From Pseudomonadota bacterium (GTDB lineage Bacteria; Pseudomonadota; Alphaproteobacteria; Sphingomonadales; Sphingomonadaceae): DNA of 33,782 bases. Under the pieces are notes generated by a model. That model was not told the origin of the DNA. It ran no database searches and was given only the letters and a program-made list of their open reading frames with translations. The stretch spans positions 1-33,782 of the forward strand of contig CAUJJI010000143.1 of assembly GCA_963205265.1 (NCBI GenBank). The letters are read 5' to 3'. Numbering within the stretch: the first letter of the stretch is position 1; each line of letters opens with the position of its first letter. Below are positions 24,108 through 32,362 of the stretch, piece after piece. Position numbers and translations under genes: made by a program.

Positions 24108-25151
24108 GTGCACGGTACCATCTACGAGTTCGAGGCGCTGCCGTTCTTCGGGCAGCTTCGGCCGCGGGCACTCCCGCGGGCGTCGGGCAATGCGCGCGGC
24201 GAACGCGCGGTGCCGCTGGTCGGCATCGTCCGCAACCCGCGCAGCCATCGCAACAAGGGCCATGCCCCCGAACTCGGCGAATGCGCCAATATCCTCACCG
24301 AAACTCCGGCCACGCGCGAGGCGCTGCGCGAATGCCTGATCGAGTTCGCCCGGCGCGACATCGACTACCTCGTCGTCGACGGCGGCGACGGCACGGTGCG
24401 CGACGTGCTGAGCTGCGGTGCCGACATCTTCGCCGATGGCTGGCCGCCGCTGATCATCCTGCCCAAGGGCAAGACCAACGCGCTGACGATCGACCTAGGC
24501 CTGCCCAACGGCTGGTCGCTGACCGAGGCGCTGGCCGCGGCGCGGCGCGGGCGCACCGTGCGCCGGCAGCCGCTGCGGATCACCTCGGCGGCCGGCGGGC
24601 GCGGCTGCGTCCTGGGCTTCTTTCTCGGTGCCGGCGCGATCTCGCTGGCCGTCGAAGTCGGCCAGGAAGCCCATCGCCGCGGCGCCTTCAACAGCCTCGC
24701 GGTCGGCGTCACCATCCTCTGGGCCATTCTCCAGACCCTGTTCGGCCGCACCGGCAATCCCTGGCGAGCCTGCGCACCGATGCGCCTGTCCTTCCGCAAG
24801 AGCGGCAAGGACCTGCCGCACGCGGGGCGCGGCGATCCCGGCAAGCGCTTCCTGATGGTCGGGACGACTTTCGAGAATTTCCCCTTCGGCGCCCGGCCCT
24901 TCGGCAAGCAGGCCCGGGCCGGTCTGAAAGTCGGCGTGATCGACTGGCCGGTCCGCTGGTTCATGGCGCTGCTGCCGGCCGTGCTGTTCGGCTTCTATCG
25001 CCAGGCGATGGAACGGATCGGCGCCCACCGGTTCCAGGCCGAAGAGATGGAGCTGGACTTCGGCGACAGCTTCATCGTCGACGGCGAGGCTTTCCCGCCC
25101 GGCCGCTACCTGCTGGACGAAGGTCCCCAGCTCACTTTCGTCGTCCCATGA
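24108..25151 (+). CDS. Diacylglycerol-kinase-family lipid kinase
   Basis: A 347-residue protein of the DAGK/sphingosine-kinase/LCB5 superfamily. The nucleotide-binding motif DGGDGTVRDVL is near residues 91-101. IVRNPRSHRNKG near 40-51 is the N-terminal phosphate-binding segment, and ILPKGKTNALTIDLG near 124-138 replaces the usual PGGTxNDxAxxLG, an atypical form. The C-terminal strand-rich lid ends FIVDGEAFPPGRYLL. It would phosphorylate a lipid alcohol such as diacylglycerol or ceramide. The start is uncertain: GTG 24108 gives a typical length, while TTG 24069 is further upstream. The stop overlaps the next start by four bases (ATGA), showing tight coupling to the Tam41-like gene. Confidence 0.85.
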   Translation: MHGTIYEFEALPFFGQLRPRALPRASGNARGERAVPLVGIVRNPRSHRNKGHAPELGECANILTETPATREALRECLIEFARRDIDYLVVDGGDGTVRDVLSCGADIFADGWPPLIILPKGKTNALTIDLGLPNGWSLTEALAAARRGRTVRRQPLRITSAAGGRGCVLGFFLGAGAISLAVEVGQEAHRRGAFNSLAVGVTILWAILQTLFGRTGNPWRACAPMRLSFRKSGKDLPHAGRGDPGKRFLMVGTTFENFPFGARPFGKQARAGLKVGVIDWPVRWFMALLPAVLFGFYRQAMERIGAHRFQAEEMELDFGDSFIVDGEAFPPGRYLLDEGPQLTFVVP

Positions 25152-26050
25152 CGCCATCGCTGGCGGGGCGTATCGCCGCCGCGCTGGCAGCGCCGGTGGC
25201 CGAGCCGGTGCGCGCCTTCGCCGAGCGCCTGGCTCAGGCTGCCGGCGCCCGGGCCGCGCTGTTCTACGGCTCCAACCTGCGCACCGGTGCCCTCGACGGG
25301 GTGCTCGACTTCTACCTGCTGCTCGACGGCGGGGTCGAGCGCGGCATCTGGCCGCGGGTGAGCTATCACGAATGGGACAACGGCGACGGCGTGCTGCGCG
25401 CCAAGGTCGCGACCATGACGCTCGCGACTTTCGCCGCGGCTGCGCGCGGCGATCTGCTCGACACGACGATCTGGGCGCGCTTCACCCAGCCCGCCGCACT
25501 GGTCTGGAGCCGGGACCCCGCCGCAGCCGGAGAAGTGGCCGAGGCCGTGGCCGAGGCGACCAAGACCGCGGCGCGGCTGGCGGCTGCGCTCGGCCCGGCC
25601 AAAGGCGAGGATCTCGCCTATTGGCGCGCCCTGTTCCGGGCGACCTATGCCGCCGAATTCCGCGTCGAGAAGGCGGGCCGCGAGGATTCGATCCTGTCGC
25701 TCAACCAGGCCCATTTCGCGGGGCTACTGGCGCCGGCGCTGGAAGCCGCCGGCATCGCCTGCCCGCGGCAGGACGGCCTGGTCGCCCCCGCGCTCTCGCC
25801 CGCCCTTCGCGCCAAGATCCGGCGCTGGTGGCGGCGGCGCTGCCGGCTGGGCAAGCTTTACAATCTGCTCCGCCTGCTGCGCGCATCGACCACTTTCGAC
25901 GGCGCCGCGCGCTATGCCGCCTGGAAGATCGAACGCCATACCGGCGTGCCGGTGCCGCTGACGCCCTGGCGCGAGCGCCACCCCGTGCTGGCCGCGCCCG
26001 GCGTGCTGTGGCGGGTATGGCGCGCGAGGCGCCACCGGCCGCCGTCGTGA
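25148..26050 (+). CDS. Uncharacterised protein with Tam41-like nucleotidyltransferase features
   Basis: A 300-residue protein that I do not recognise with certainty. Residues 38-60 (LFYGSNLRTGALDGVLDFYL then LLD) match the pattern of Tam41-type mitochondrial CDP-diacylglycerol synthases (YGS...DFxxxxD). Further similar features are VSYHEWDNGDGVLRAKVATM near 71-90, an aspartate-rich helix GDLLDTTIWARF near 101-112 and a following TQPAAL. Tam41 enzymes use a nucleotidyltransferase fold to convert phosphatidate and CTP into CDP-diacylglycerol. The C-terminal 100 residues are basic and could touch membrane. Overlaps of four bases with the lipid kinase (ATGA) and the next nucleotidyltransferase (GTGA) support a shared pathway. 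The match is by eye and needs a profile search. Confidence 0.6.
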   Translation: MTPSLAGRIAAALAAPVAEPVRAFAERLAQAAGARAALFYGSNLRTGALDGVLDFYLLLDGGVERGIWPRVSYHEWDNGDGVLRAKVATMTLATFAAAARGDLLDTTIWARFTQPAALVWSRDPAAAGEVAEAVAEATKTAARLAAALGPAKGEDLAYWRALFRATYAAEFRVEKAGREDSILSLNQAHFAGLLAPALEAAGIACPRQDGLVAPALSPALRAKIRRWWRRRCRLGKLYNLLRLLRASTTFDGAARYAAWKIERHTGVPVPLTPWRERHPVLAAPGVLWRVWRARRHRPPS

Positions 26051-26802
26051 CGCCGGCCGCTCTCGTCCTGGCGGGCTCGCGCCCGGGCGGCGACCCCCTG
26101 GCCGAGGCCGAGGGCGTCGCGCACAAGGCGCTGATCGAAGTGGGCGGCGAGCCGATGCTCGCCCGGGTGATCGCGGCCCTGCGCGCCGCCGGGATCGAGC
26201 GGATCGCGGTATCGGCCAGCGACCCGCAAGTCGCCGCTCTCGCGCAGGGACGCGGCGCCGAGGTGCTGCCGACCGGCGCCGGGCCGAGCGCCAGCGTCGC
26301 CCGCGCCTTCGCGGCGATCGGCGCACCGCTGCTGGTGACGACTTCGGACCACGCGCTGCTCAGGCCCGAATGGGTGCGCGACTTCATCGCCGACACCCCG
26401 CGCGAGGCCGACGTCGCCGTGCTGCTCGCGCGGCGCGATGCGGTCGAACTGGCGCTTCCCGGAGCCCGCCGCACCTGGCTGAAGCTGGCCGACGGCGACT
26501 GGTCGGGCTGCAACCTGTTCCTGCTGTCGACGCCGCGGGCCGAGGCGGCCGTCGCGACCTGGCAAGCGGTCGAAGCCGACCGCAAGCGCCCCTGGCGCAT
26601 CGCCGCGCGGCTCGGCCTGGGGACGCTGTGGCGCTATGCGACCGGGCGGCTGACGCTGGCGGAGGCGGTCGCCGGGCTGGGACGACGCATCGGCATCGAG
26701 GCCCGCGCCGTGGCGGCCCGGGATGGCCTCGCGGCGGTCGACGTCGACAAGCGCGCCGACCTGGAGGATGTTCGGGGGGTGGTTTCGGGCCGGTCACGGT
26801 GA
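26047..26802 (+). CDS. MobA-like NTP transferase
   Basis: A 251-residue nucleotidyltransferase. The N-terminal LVLAGSRPGGDPLAEAEGVA carries a modified phosphate-binding loop (LAGSRPGGDPLA in place of GxGxRMG). HKALIEVGGEPMLARVI follows, then RAAGIERIAVSASDPQ, and a metal-binding TTSDHALLRPEW near 98-109. The family includes molybdenum-cofactor and sugar- or alcohol-phosphate nucleotidyltransferases. The unusual loop and the basic C-terminal half suggest a specialised member. The start is GTG at 26047, overlapping the preceding stop by four bases; no better start exists. It ends just before a family B palindrome that could serve as a terminator. Given its neighbours it may activate a head-group phosphate, by inference only. 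Confidence 0.8.
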   Translation: MTPAALVLAGSRPGGDPLAEAEGVAHKALIEVGGEPMLARVIAALRAAGIERIAVSASDPQVAALAQGRGAEVLPTGAGPSASVARAFAAIGAPLLVTTSDHALLRPEWVRDFIADTPREADVAVLLARRDAVELALPGARRTWLKLADGDWSGCNLFLLSTPRAEAAVATWQAVEADRKRPWRIAARLGLGTLWRYATGRLTLAEAVAGLGRRIGIEARAVAARDGLAAVDVDKRADLEDVRGVVSGRSR

Positions 26803-26814
26803 GGAGCCGGCAAT

Positions 26815-26843
26815 CGTCGTCCCGGGCTCGACCCGGGACGACG
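26815..26843. repeat. Repeat family B, perfect single palindrome between convergent genes
   Basis: CGTCGTCCCGGG-CTCGA-CCCGGGACGACG has 12-bp perfect arms around a five-base loop. It sits 12 bases after the nucleotidyltransferase stop and seven before the DUF2141 stop. A hairpin of this strength between convergent genes could help terminate both transcripts, though no T-tract follows. Confidence 0.85.
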
Positions 26844-26850
26844 GGGGCGC

Positions 26851-27351
26851 TCAGGACCCCATGTATTTCATCATGATGGTGATCGGCTTCACTTCCGCCC
26901 CGACCGGCACCGCCGTCTTGTCGACGCTCGGCCGGCCGAGGTTGAAGACGTTGATGCTGGGGTTGTTCGACATGCCGCCACCGTCCTGGGTGATGTCGGT
27001 ATCGCCGTTGCCGTTGATGTCGTGCCGCACGGCGATGGCATAGCTGCCGCTGGCCGGCAGCGGCATGCAGAACACCATGCTGCCGGCGCGGGCGGGCAGT
27101 TCGATGCGGTTGATCCAGCGCCCCTTGGTCAGCCAGTCGGCCCGCGTCGCGCGGTAGCTCTGGACGCGGATCGTCCCGCGCGACGCCTTGATGCCGCTGA
27201 CGGTGATGCGGACTGCAGGCCCCTCGCCGCCGTGGCAGCGGTCGAGGTCGTTGTCGATGGCATGGCGATATTGCGCGATCGCCGCCGCCGGAACGGCCAG
27301 CGCGCAGAACGCCGCAGCGGCGGCGCCGGCAGCGTAGAGCGATTTCAGCAT
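26851..27351 (-). CDS. DUF2141-like secreted protein
   Basis: A 166-residue exported protein. A signal peptide (MLKSLYAAGAAAAAFCALAV, cut near AAAIA around residue 25) is followed by an immunoglobulin-like beta domain. Its visible family motif is SYAIAVRHDINGNGDTD near 106-122, an acidic loop that may bind calcium; GSMVFCMPLPASG precedes it. DUF2141 proteins are of unknown function and envelope-located. ATG 27351 was chosen because it begins the signal peptide and GAGG lies upstream; the longer open frame to 27543 is not coding. It is divergent from rpe and converges on the lipid-cluster nucleotidyltransferase. Confidence 0.85.
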   Translation of the reverse strand: MLKSLYAAGAAAAAFCALAVPAAAIAQYRHAIDNDLDRCHGGEGPAVRITVSGIKASRGTIRVQSYRATRADWLTKGRWINRIELPARAGSMVFCMPLPASGSYAIAVRHDINGNGDTDITQDGGGMSNNPSINVFNLGRPSVDKTAVPVGAEVKPITIMMKYMGS

Positions 27352-27582
27352 TGCGAAGAACCTCGGGACAATGGAGCACTCTCTTGGTCTGCGATGGGGG
27401 GAGCAAGTGGCGATCGATCGGTCGCAAGCGACGCCGGGGGTGCAGGGCCTCTTTTTGGCGAAGTCCAGTGAATATAGACTGAATTGGGCCGTTCGCCACC
27501 GTTCAGCTGCCCTTGCGGGGCCGCTGCCGTCGATCAATTGCATCGCTTCGGGGCTAGCGTGTGGAAAAGGCGGCTTTGCTCC

Positions 27583-27610
27583 TTGCTCCCGGCAAGATGT
27601 GGTGTCTAAT
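27583..27610 (+). promoter_or_regulatory. Candidate promoter for rpe
   Basis: TTGCTC at 27583-27588 and TCTAAT at 27605-27610 are 16 bases apart, 27 bases before the rpe start. This is a plausible sigma-70-like promoter in the 285-base divergent gap between the DUF2141 gene and rpe. I see nothing else nameable in that gap. Confidence 0.35.
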
Positions 27611-27636
27611 CGCTTTTCGACGAAGCAGTTCCCCCG

Positions 27637-28299
27637 ATGAATGCACCGCTGATTTCCCCTTCCATCCTATCGGCCGACTTCGCGCGGCTAGGCGAGGAGG
27701 TGCGCGCCATCGACGCGGCCGGCGCCGACTGGATCCATGTCGACGTGATGGACGGCCATTTCGTCCCCAACATCACCATCGGCCCCGGCGTGGTCAAGGC
27801 CCTGCGGCCGCACACGGCCAAGCCGTTCGACGTCCACCTGATGATCTCGCCGGTCGACCTCTACCTCGAGGCATTCGCTTCGGCCGGGGCCGACATCATC
27901 ACCGTCCACCCCGAAGCCGGGCCGCACGTCCACCGCACCGTCCAGGCGATCAAGGGGCTGGGCAAGCTCGCGGGGATTTCGCTCAACCCGGCAACTCCGG
28001 CCAAGATGCTGGATTACCTGATCGACGATATCGACCTGGTCCTGGTGATGAGCGTCAATCCCGGCTTTGGCGGGCAGAGCTTCATCGCCAGCCAGCTTCG
28101 CAAGATCGAGGCGGTGCGCAAGATGATCGACAAGACCGGCCGCGAGATCCGGCTCGAAGTGGACGGCGGCATCGATGTCGAGACCGCCAGGCTGTGCGTT
28201 TCGGCCGGGGCCGACGTGCTCGTCGCCGGCACCGCGACGTTCCGCGGCGGGCCCGAGCGCTATGCCGCCAACATTGCCGGGCTCAAGGGAGCCGGATAG
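27637..28299 (+). CDS. rpe: Ribulose-phosphate 3-epimerase
   Basis: The pentose-phosphate-pathway enzyme that interconverts ribulose 5-phosphate and xylulose 5-phosphate. The 220-residue (beta/alpha)8 protein has the family signatures [13 protein letters not shown] near 6-18, [18 protein letters not shown] near 33-50, DVHLMISP near 67-74, [11 protein letters not shown] near 138-148 and LEVDGGI near residue 173. Metal-binding His and Asp residues are present. A conserved ATG at 27637 follows a CCCCCG segment, with no obvious Shine-Dalgarno sequence. The heparinase-like gene follows three bases after the stop, so the two are co-transcribed. Confidence 0.97.
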   Translation: MNAPLISPSILSADFARLGEEVRAIDAAGADWIHVDVMDGHFVPNITIGPGVVKALRPHTAKPFDVHLMISPVDLYLEAFASAGADIITVHPEAGPHVHRTVQAIKGLGKLAGISLNPATPAKMLDYLIDDIDLVLVMSVNPGFGGQSFIASQLRKIEAVRKMIDKTGREIRLEVDGGIDVETARLCVSAGADVLVAGTATFRGGPERYAANIAGLKGAG

Positions 28300-28302
28300 A
28301 CG

Positions 28303-30210
28303 ATGGTCGATTCCGCCGCCCGGGACATCGCCGCCGCCCGCTCCGACGCGGGCGCCGACTGCAGCGGCGAGACGGTGGCGATCCCGCTCGGCGGTACTGG
28401 CGAGGAGGGCGTGTTGAGCGCAAGCGAAGCCGCTGAGCGGCAGGGCGATGGACCGGCGGGAACGATGATCGAGCCCGGCCGCGCCCTGGCCCTGGCCGAT
28501 TTCTCGGCTCCGGCGCTGAGCGCGGGCGAGCGGCTGATCCGCTTTGCCTATCGCCTAGGCGTCCCCGCCTCGATGCTGACTTCGCCGATGGGCAAGCAGA
28601 GCAAGCCGCGGCTGCTGGCGACGGTGTCCAACCCGCTGCCCGGCAGCCGCGTCGCCGGCACTGCGCTCAGGGCCGGGCATTTCCTGGTCCACGGCGCCAA
28701 GACGCCGATCGCCCAGATCGACTGCGGCGGCGCGGCGCGGCTGGCGCCGCCGCTGGAGCGGGCGGTGCACAGCTTCTCCTGGCTGGCGGATCTCGAGGCC
28801 AGCGCCCCGCGCGAACAGGCCGCGCCGGTGGCGGAGCGCATCCTCGGCGCCTGGCTGCAGGCCAATCCCAAGCCGCCGTCGCGCCCCGGCAAGGGGCCGG
28901 CCTGGACCATCGCCCATGCCGGCCATCGCGAGCTGAACTGGCTGGTCCACGCGCCGCTGATCCTGTCGGGCATCGACCGCAAGCTGCGCTCGCGCGCGCT
29001 GGCCGAGATCGCCGCCACCGCGCGCTGGCTCGACCGCAACGTCCACCGCGCCGAAGACAAGCTGGCCGAAGTCGCCGGCTGGTGCGGCATCACCGCGGCC
29101 GGCCTGCTGCTGCCCGACGGACGGCCGCGCCGGCTCTACGGCGAAGCCGGGCTGATCCGCGCGCTGGGCGACCTCGTCGGCGACGACGGCGGCGTGCTGT
29201 CGCGCAGCCCGCTGGCGCAGATGGAAGCGATCGCCCTGCTGGTGAAGCTCGACGCCTGCTACCACGCCACCAGGCGCGACGCGCCCGAGGCGATCCGGGC
29301 GATGCAGGCGCTGCTGGTGCCGCCGCTGCTGTCGCTCACTCACAGCGACGGCTCGCTGGGCAGCTGGCAGGGCTCATGGGCGATCGACGCCGACGAGGTG
29401 GCCATGCTGGTCGAAGCGAGCAGCGTGCGCACTCGCCCGCTGCGCGACATCCGGCAATGGGGCTACCAGCGCGTCGTCGCGCAGAAGAGCGTGCTGCAGT
29501 TCGACGCCGCGCCGCCGCCGATGGCGCGGCACGCGCGCAACGGCTGCGCCTCGACGCTGGCTTTCGAACTGTCGCACGGCGGCCAGCGGCTGATCGTCAA
29601 CTGCGGCGGCTCGGCCTGCGCCGGCGGGCTGGTGCCGGTCCGGCTCGAGCAGGGCCTGCGCGCCACCGCCGCCCATTCGACGCTGGTGCTCGACGACGCC
29701 AATTCCACCGCCGTGCTGATCAACGGCAAGATCGGCTCGGGCGTGTCCGAAGTCGACATCGACCGCCGCATGCTGGACGGCGAGCGGGGCACCGGTTCCC
29801 AGGCTGGCGCCACCCGGCTCGAAGCCAGCCACAACGGCTATTCCGCGCGCTACGGCCTGATGCACCGGCGCATCCTGATCCTGCGCGACGACGGCACCGA
29901 GCTGCGCGGCGAGGACCTGCTGGTGCCGACCGGCCGCAAGGGCAAGCGCGGCAAGGTCGCCTTCGCCATCCGCTTCCACCTCGGCCCGAATATCGAGCTC
30001 GGCCTGTCGGACGACGGCCAGGGCGTCGGCCTTGCCCTGCCCGACGGCAGCTACTGGCAATTCCGCGCCGGCGCCGGCGAAGTCACGGTCGAGGACAGCA
30101 TCTGGGTCGACGGCCAGGGCCGGCCGGTGCCGATCCAGCAGCTGGTGATCCAGGGCCTGGTCTCGCGCGGGGGCGGGACTTTCGCCTGGCTGCTGAAGAA
30201 GATGGGGTAA
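28303..30210 (+). CDS. Heparinase II/III-like protein
   Basis: A 635-residue protein with the heparinase II/III fold: an N-terminal alpha/alpha toroid (roughly residues 110-350, including HRELNWLVHAPLILSGIDRK and DGGVLSRSPLAQMEAIALL) and a C-terminal beta-sandwich (about 370-600, including NCGGSACAG, AAHSTLVLDD and HNGYSARYGLMHRR). Such proteins degrade or process uronic-acid-containing glycans, but members in alphaproteobacteria are often uncharacterised. No signal peptide is visible. The start is uncertain: ATG 28303 adds about 54 low-complexity residues, while ATG 28465 (MIEPGRALALAD) has GGCGGGA upstream and gives 581 residues. It lies between rpe and purH, and the reason for that association is unknown. 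Confidence 0.9.
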   Translation: MVDSAARDIAAARSDAGADCSGETVAIPLGGTGEEGVLSASEAAERQGDGPAGTMIEPGRALALADFSAPALSAGERLIRFAYRLGVPASMLTSPMGKQSKPRLLATVSNPLPGSRVAGTALRAGHFLVHGAKTPIAQIDCGGAARLAPPLERAVHSFSWLADLEASAPREQAAPVAERILGAWLQANPKPPSRPGKGPAWTIAHAGHRELNWLVHAPLILSGIDRKLRSRALAEIAATARWLDRNVHRAEDKLAEVAGWCGITAAGLLLPDGRPRRLYGEAGLIRALGDLVGDDGGVLSRSPLAQMEAIALLVKLDACYHATRRDAPEAIRAMQALLVPPLLSLTHSDGSLGSWQGSWAIDADEVAMLVEASSVRTRPLRDIRQWGYQRVVAQKSVLQFDAAPPPMARHARNGCASTLAFELSHGGQRLIVNCGGSACAGGLVPVRLEQGLRATAAHSTLVLDDANSTAVLINGKIGSGVSEVDIDRRMLDGERGTGSQAGATRLEASHNGYSARYGLMHRRILILRDDGTELRGEDLLVPTGRKGKRGKVAFAIRFHLGPNIELGLSDDGQGVGLALPDGSYWQFRAGAGEVTVEDSIWVDGQGRPVPIQQLVIQGLVSRGGGTFAWLLKKMG

Positions 30211-30218
30211 GGCCTTTG

Positions 30219-30371
30219 TTTCGCGCAGAGGCCGCAGAGAGCGCGGAGGGGGGGACCAAGCCGAAGGCTTGCATGACCATCTCGACGCCCTTCCGGGCAT
30301 TGCGATGAACACCTATGGCGGCTTCGCCGCGGGGTAAGCCGCTCTGCGCTCTCTGCGGCCTCTGCGCGAAC
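30219..30371. repeat. Repeat family D, copy 2, inverted pair before purH
   Basis: The left arm 30219-30250 (TTTCGCGCAGAGGCCGCAGA then GAGCGCGGAG) and right arm 30340-30371 are inverse complements at about 28 of 30 positions, separated by about 90 bases. The element fills most of the 240-base gap between the heparinase-like gene and purH. No gene is evident there. Confidence 0.88.
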
Positions 30372-30450
30372 GACACATTCCCCCGCTGGCGATTTCCACC
30401 CGAGGCCCTAAGAAGCCCGCGACTCACACTCCCAACCGAGAAGCCCGAAC

Positions 30451-32055
30451 ATGACTTCGACAGATTCCAGCGTCACCATCCGCCGCGCGCTGCTTTCCGT
30501 TTCCGACAAGGCCGGGCTCGCCGAGCTGGGCAAGGCGCTGGCCGCACGCGGGGTGGAGCTCGTCTCCACCGGCGGCACGGCCAAGTCGCTGCGCGAGGCC
30601 GGGCTGACGGTCCTCGACGTCTCGGAGCTCACCGGCTTTCCCGAGATGATGGACGGCCGCGTCAAGACGCTGCACCCCAAGGTCCACGGCGGCCTGCTGG
30701 CGGTGCGCGACGATCCCGAGCATGCCCGGGCGATGAGCGAGCACGGCATCGGCGCGATCGACCTCGTGGTGGTCAACCTCTACCCCTTCCAGCAGACCGT
30801 GGCCAAGGGCGCCGGGCGCGACGAGATCATCGAGAACATCGACATCGGCGGACCTTCGATGGTGCGTTCGGCGGCCAAGAACCACGCCTATGTCACGATC
30901 CTCACCGATCCCGCCGACTATGCCGGCCTGCTGGCCGAGCTCGCGGAGACCGGCGGCGCCACGCGGATGGACTTCCGCCGCGCCATGGCCGCCAAGGCGT
31001 TCGCCGCGACTGCGGCCTATGACGCCGCGATCGCCGGCTGGTTCGCCCGCGCCGACCAGCAACAGCACTTCCCGCCGGTCCGCGCCGTGGCGAGCCGGCT
31101 GGCGGCGACGCTGCGCTACGGCGAGAACCCGCACCAGCAGGCGGCGCTCTACCTGCCGACCTTCTCCGCGCTCGGCACCGGCATCCCCCAGGCCGAGCAG
31201 GTGCAGGGCAAGGAGCTGTCCTACAACAATTACAACGACGCCAATGCGGCGATCGAGCTTGCGGGCGAATTCGCCGGCGCCGACCCGACGGTGGTCATCG
31301 TCAAGCATGCCAACCCCTGCGGCGTCGCCACCCGGCCGACTCTGCTGGAAGCCTGGGAAGCGGCGCTGGCCTGCGATTCGGTTTCCGCGTTCGGCGGCAT
31401 CGTCGCGACGAACGTCCCGCTCGACGGGCCGACGGCCGAGGCGATCTGCAAGATCTTCACCGAGGTCGTCGTCGCTCCCGGTGCCGACGAGGCGGCGCGC
31501 GCCGCCTTCACCCGCAAGAAGAACCTGCGCCTGCTGATCAGCCAGGGCCTGCCCGACCCGCACCGGCAGGGCTTCAACCAGATCGTCATCGCCGGCGGCC
31601 TGCTGGTGCAGGACCGCGACACCGGCCATGTCACCGCCGACATGCTGAAAGTCGTCACCAGGCGCGCGCCGAGCGAGCAGGAGCTGAAGGACTGCCTGTT
31701 CGCCTGGACGGTCGCCAAGCACGTCAAGTCGAACGCCATCGTCTATGCCAAGGACGGCGCGACCGCCGGCATCGGCGCGGGCCAGATGAACCGCCGCGAT
31801 TCCTCGCGCATCGCCGCGATGAAGGCGAAGGAAGCGGCAGAGACCTACGGCTGGGACCAGCCGCTGACGGTCGGCAGCGCCGTCGCTTCCGATGCCTTCT
31901 TCCCTTTCGCCGACGGGCTGCTCGCCGCAGCCGAAGCCGGCGCCACGGCCGTGATCCAGCCCGGCGGCTCGATTCGCGACGACGAGGTCATCGCTGCAGC
32001 CGACGCGGCGGGGCTGGCCATGGTCTTCACCGGGATGCGCCACTTCCGTCACTAG
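30451..32055 (+). CDS. purH: Bifunctional AICAR formyltransferase / IMP cyclohydrolase
   Basis: It catalyses the last two steps of IMP synthesis. The 534-residue protein has the family length. The N-terminal MGS-like cyclohydrolase domain (to about residue 200) shows [11 protein letters not shown] near 12-22, [14 protein letters not shown] near 38-51 and [17 protein letters not shown] near 66-82. The C-terminal formyltransferase domain shows [14 protein letters not shown] near 223-236, [11 protein letters not shown] near 284-294 and the closing [16 protein letters not shown] near 506-521. The start ATG at 30451 follows an AAGCCCG segment. It is separated from the heparinase-like gene by a family D repeat. 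Confidence 0.98.
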   Translation: MTSTDSSVTIRRALLSVSDKAGLAELGKALAARGVELVSTGGTAKSLREAGLTVLDVSELTGFPEMMDGRVKTLHPKVHGGLLAVRDDPEHARAMSEHGIGAIDLVVVNLYPFQQTVAKGAGRDEIIENIDIGGPSMVRSAAKNHAYVTILTDPADYAGLLAELAETGGATRMDFRRAMAAKAFAATAAYDAAIAGWFARADQQQHFPPVRAVASRLAATLRYGENPHQQAALYLPTFSALGTGIPQAEQVQGKELSYNNYNDANAAIELAGEFAGADPTVVIVKHANPCGVATRPTLLEAWEAALACDSVSAFGGIVATNVPLDGPTAEAICKIFTEVVVAPGADEAARAAFTRKKNLRLLISQGLPDPHRQGFNQIVIAGGLLVQDRDTGHVTADMLKVVTRRAPSEQELKDCLFAWTVAKHVKSNAIVYAKDGATAGIGAGQMNRRDSSRIAAMKAKEAAETYGWDQPLTVGSAVASDAFFPFADGLLAAAEAGATAVIQPGGSIRDDEVIAAADAAGLAMVFTGMRHFRH

Positions 32056-32190
32056 TGCTCAGGGCATTCATCGCACGCGCGCCGCGGTTCGCCGCATCGC
32101 TGCGTCGAAATGCGAATTGTTCACTCGACGGAAAGCGGTTTTTGGGGAGGTAGCCCCGCAGCTCAACTGAATCGCAGAAGACCGACGACC

Positions 32191-32340
32191 ATGCGCCTGT
32201 TCAAATCCGATTTCCTCCGCTTCTTCGGCATCGGCTTCGCTGCGGGCGCAGCGCTGGTCTTCGTGGCTCTCGACAGCCATGCGGGCAGCGATCTTGCCGC
32301 CGGCGTGGTCCCCGTCGCGGAAGCAGCGCCGGCCCGCTGA
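32191..32340 (+). CDS. Tiny single-pass membrane protein
   Basis: A 49-residue protein. It starts MRLFKSDFLRFFGIGFAAGA and has one hydrophobic segment around residues 11-29 (FFGIGFAAGAALVFVALDS), then an Ala/Val-rich tail ending AAPAR. A basic/aromatic N-terminus before the membrane segment suggests an inner-membrane protein with its N-terminus inside. Its function is unknown. An earlier in-frame ATG at 32110 would lengthen it by 27 residues, but MRLFK is the more natural start. It ends 22 bases before the most likely msrA start. Confidence 0.55.
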   Translation: MRLFKSDFLRFFGIGFAAGAALVFVALDSHAGSDLAAGVVPVAEAAPAR

Positions 32341-32362
32341 TGCCGATGCGCAGGGCCCGCGC

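Noticed and set aside
21441..26802. Calling the lipid cluster a ceramide or sphingolipid pathway outright
   Set aside because: No serine palmitoyltransferase, ceramide synthase or reductase gene lies here, so the lipid class cannot be read from this window.
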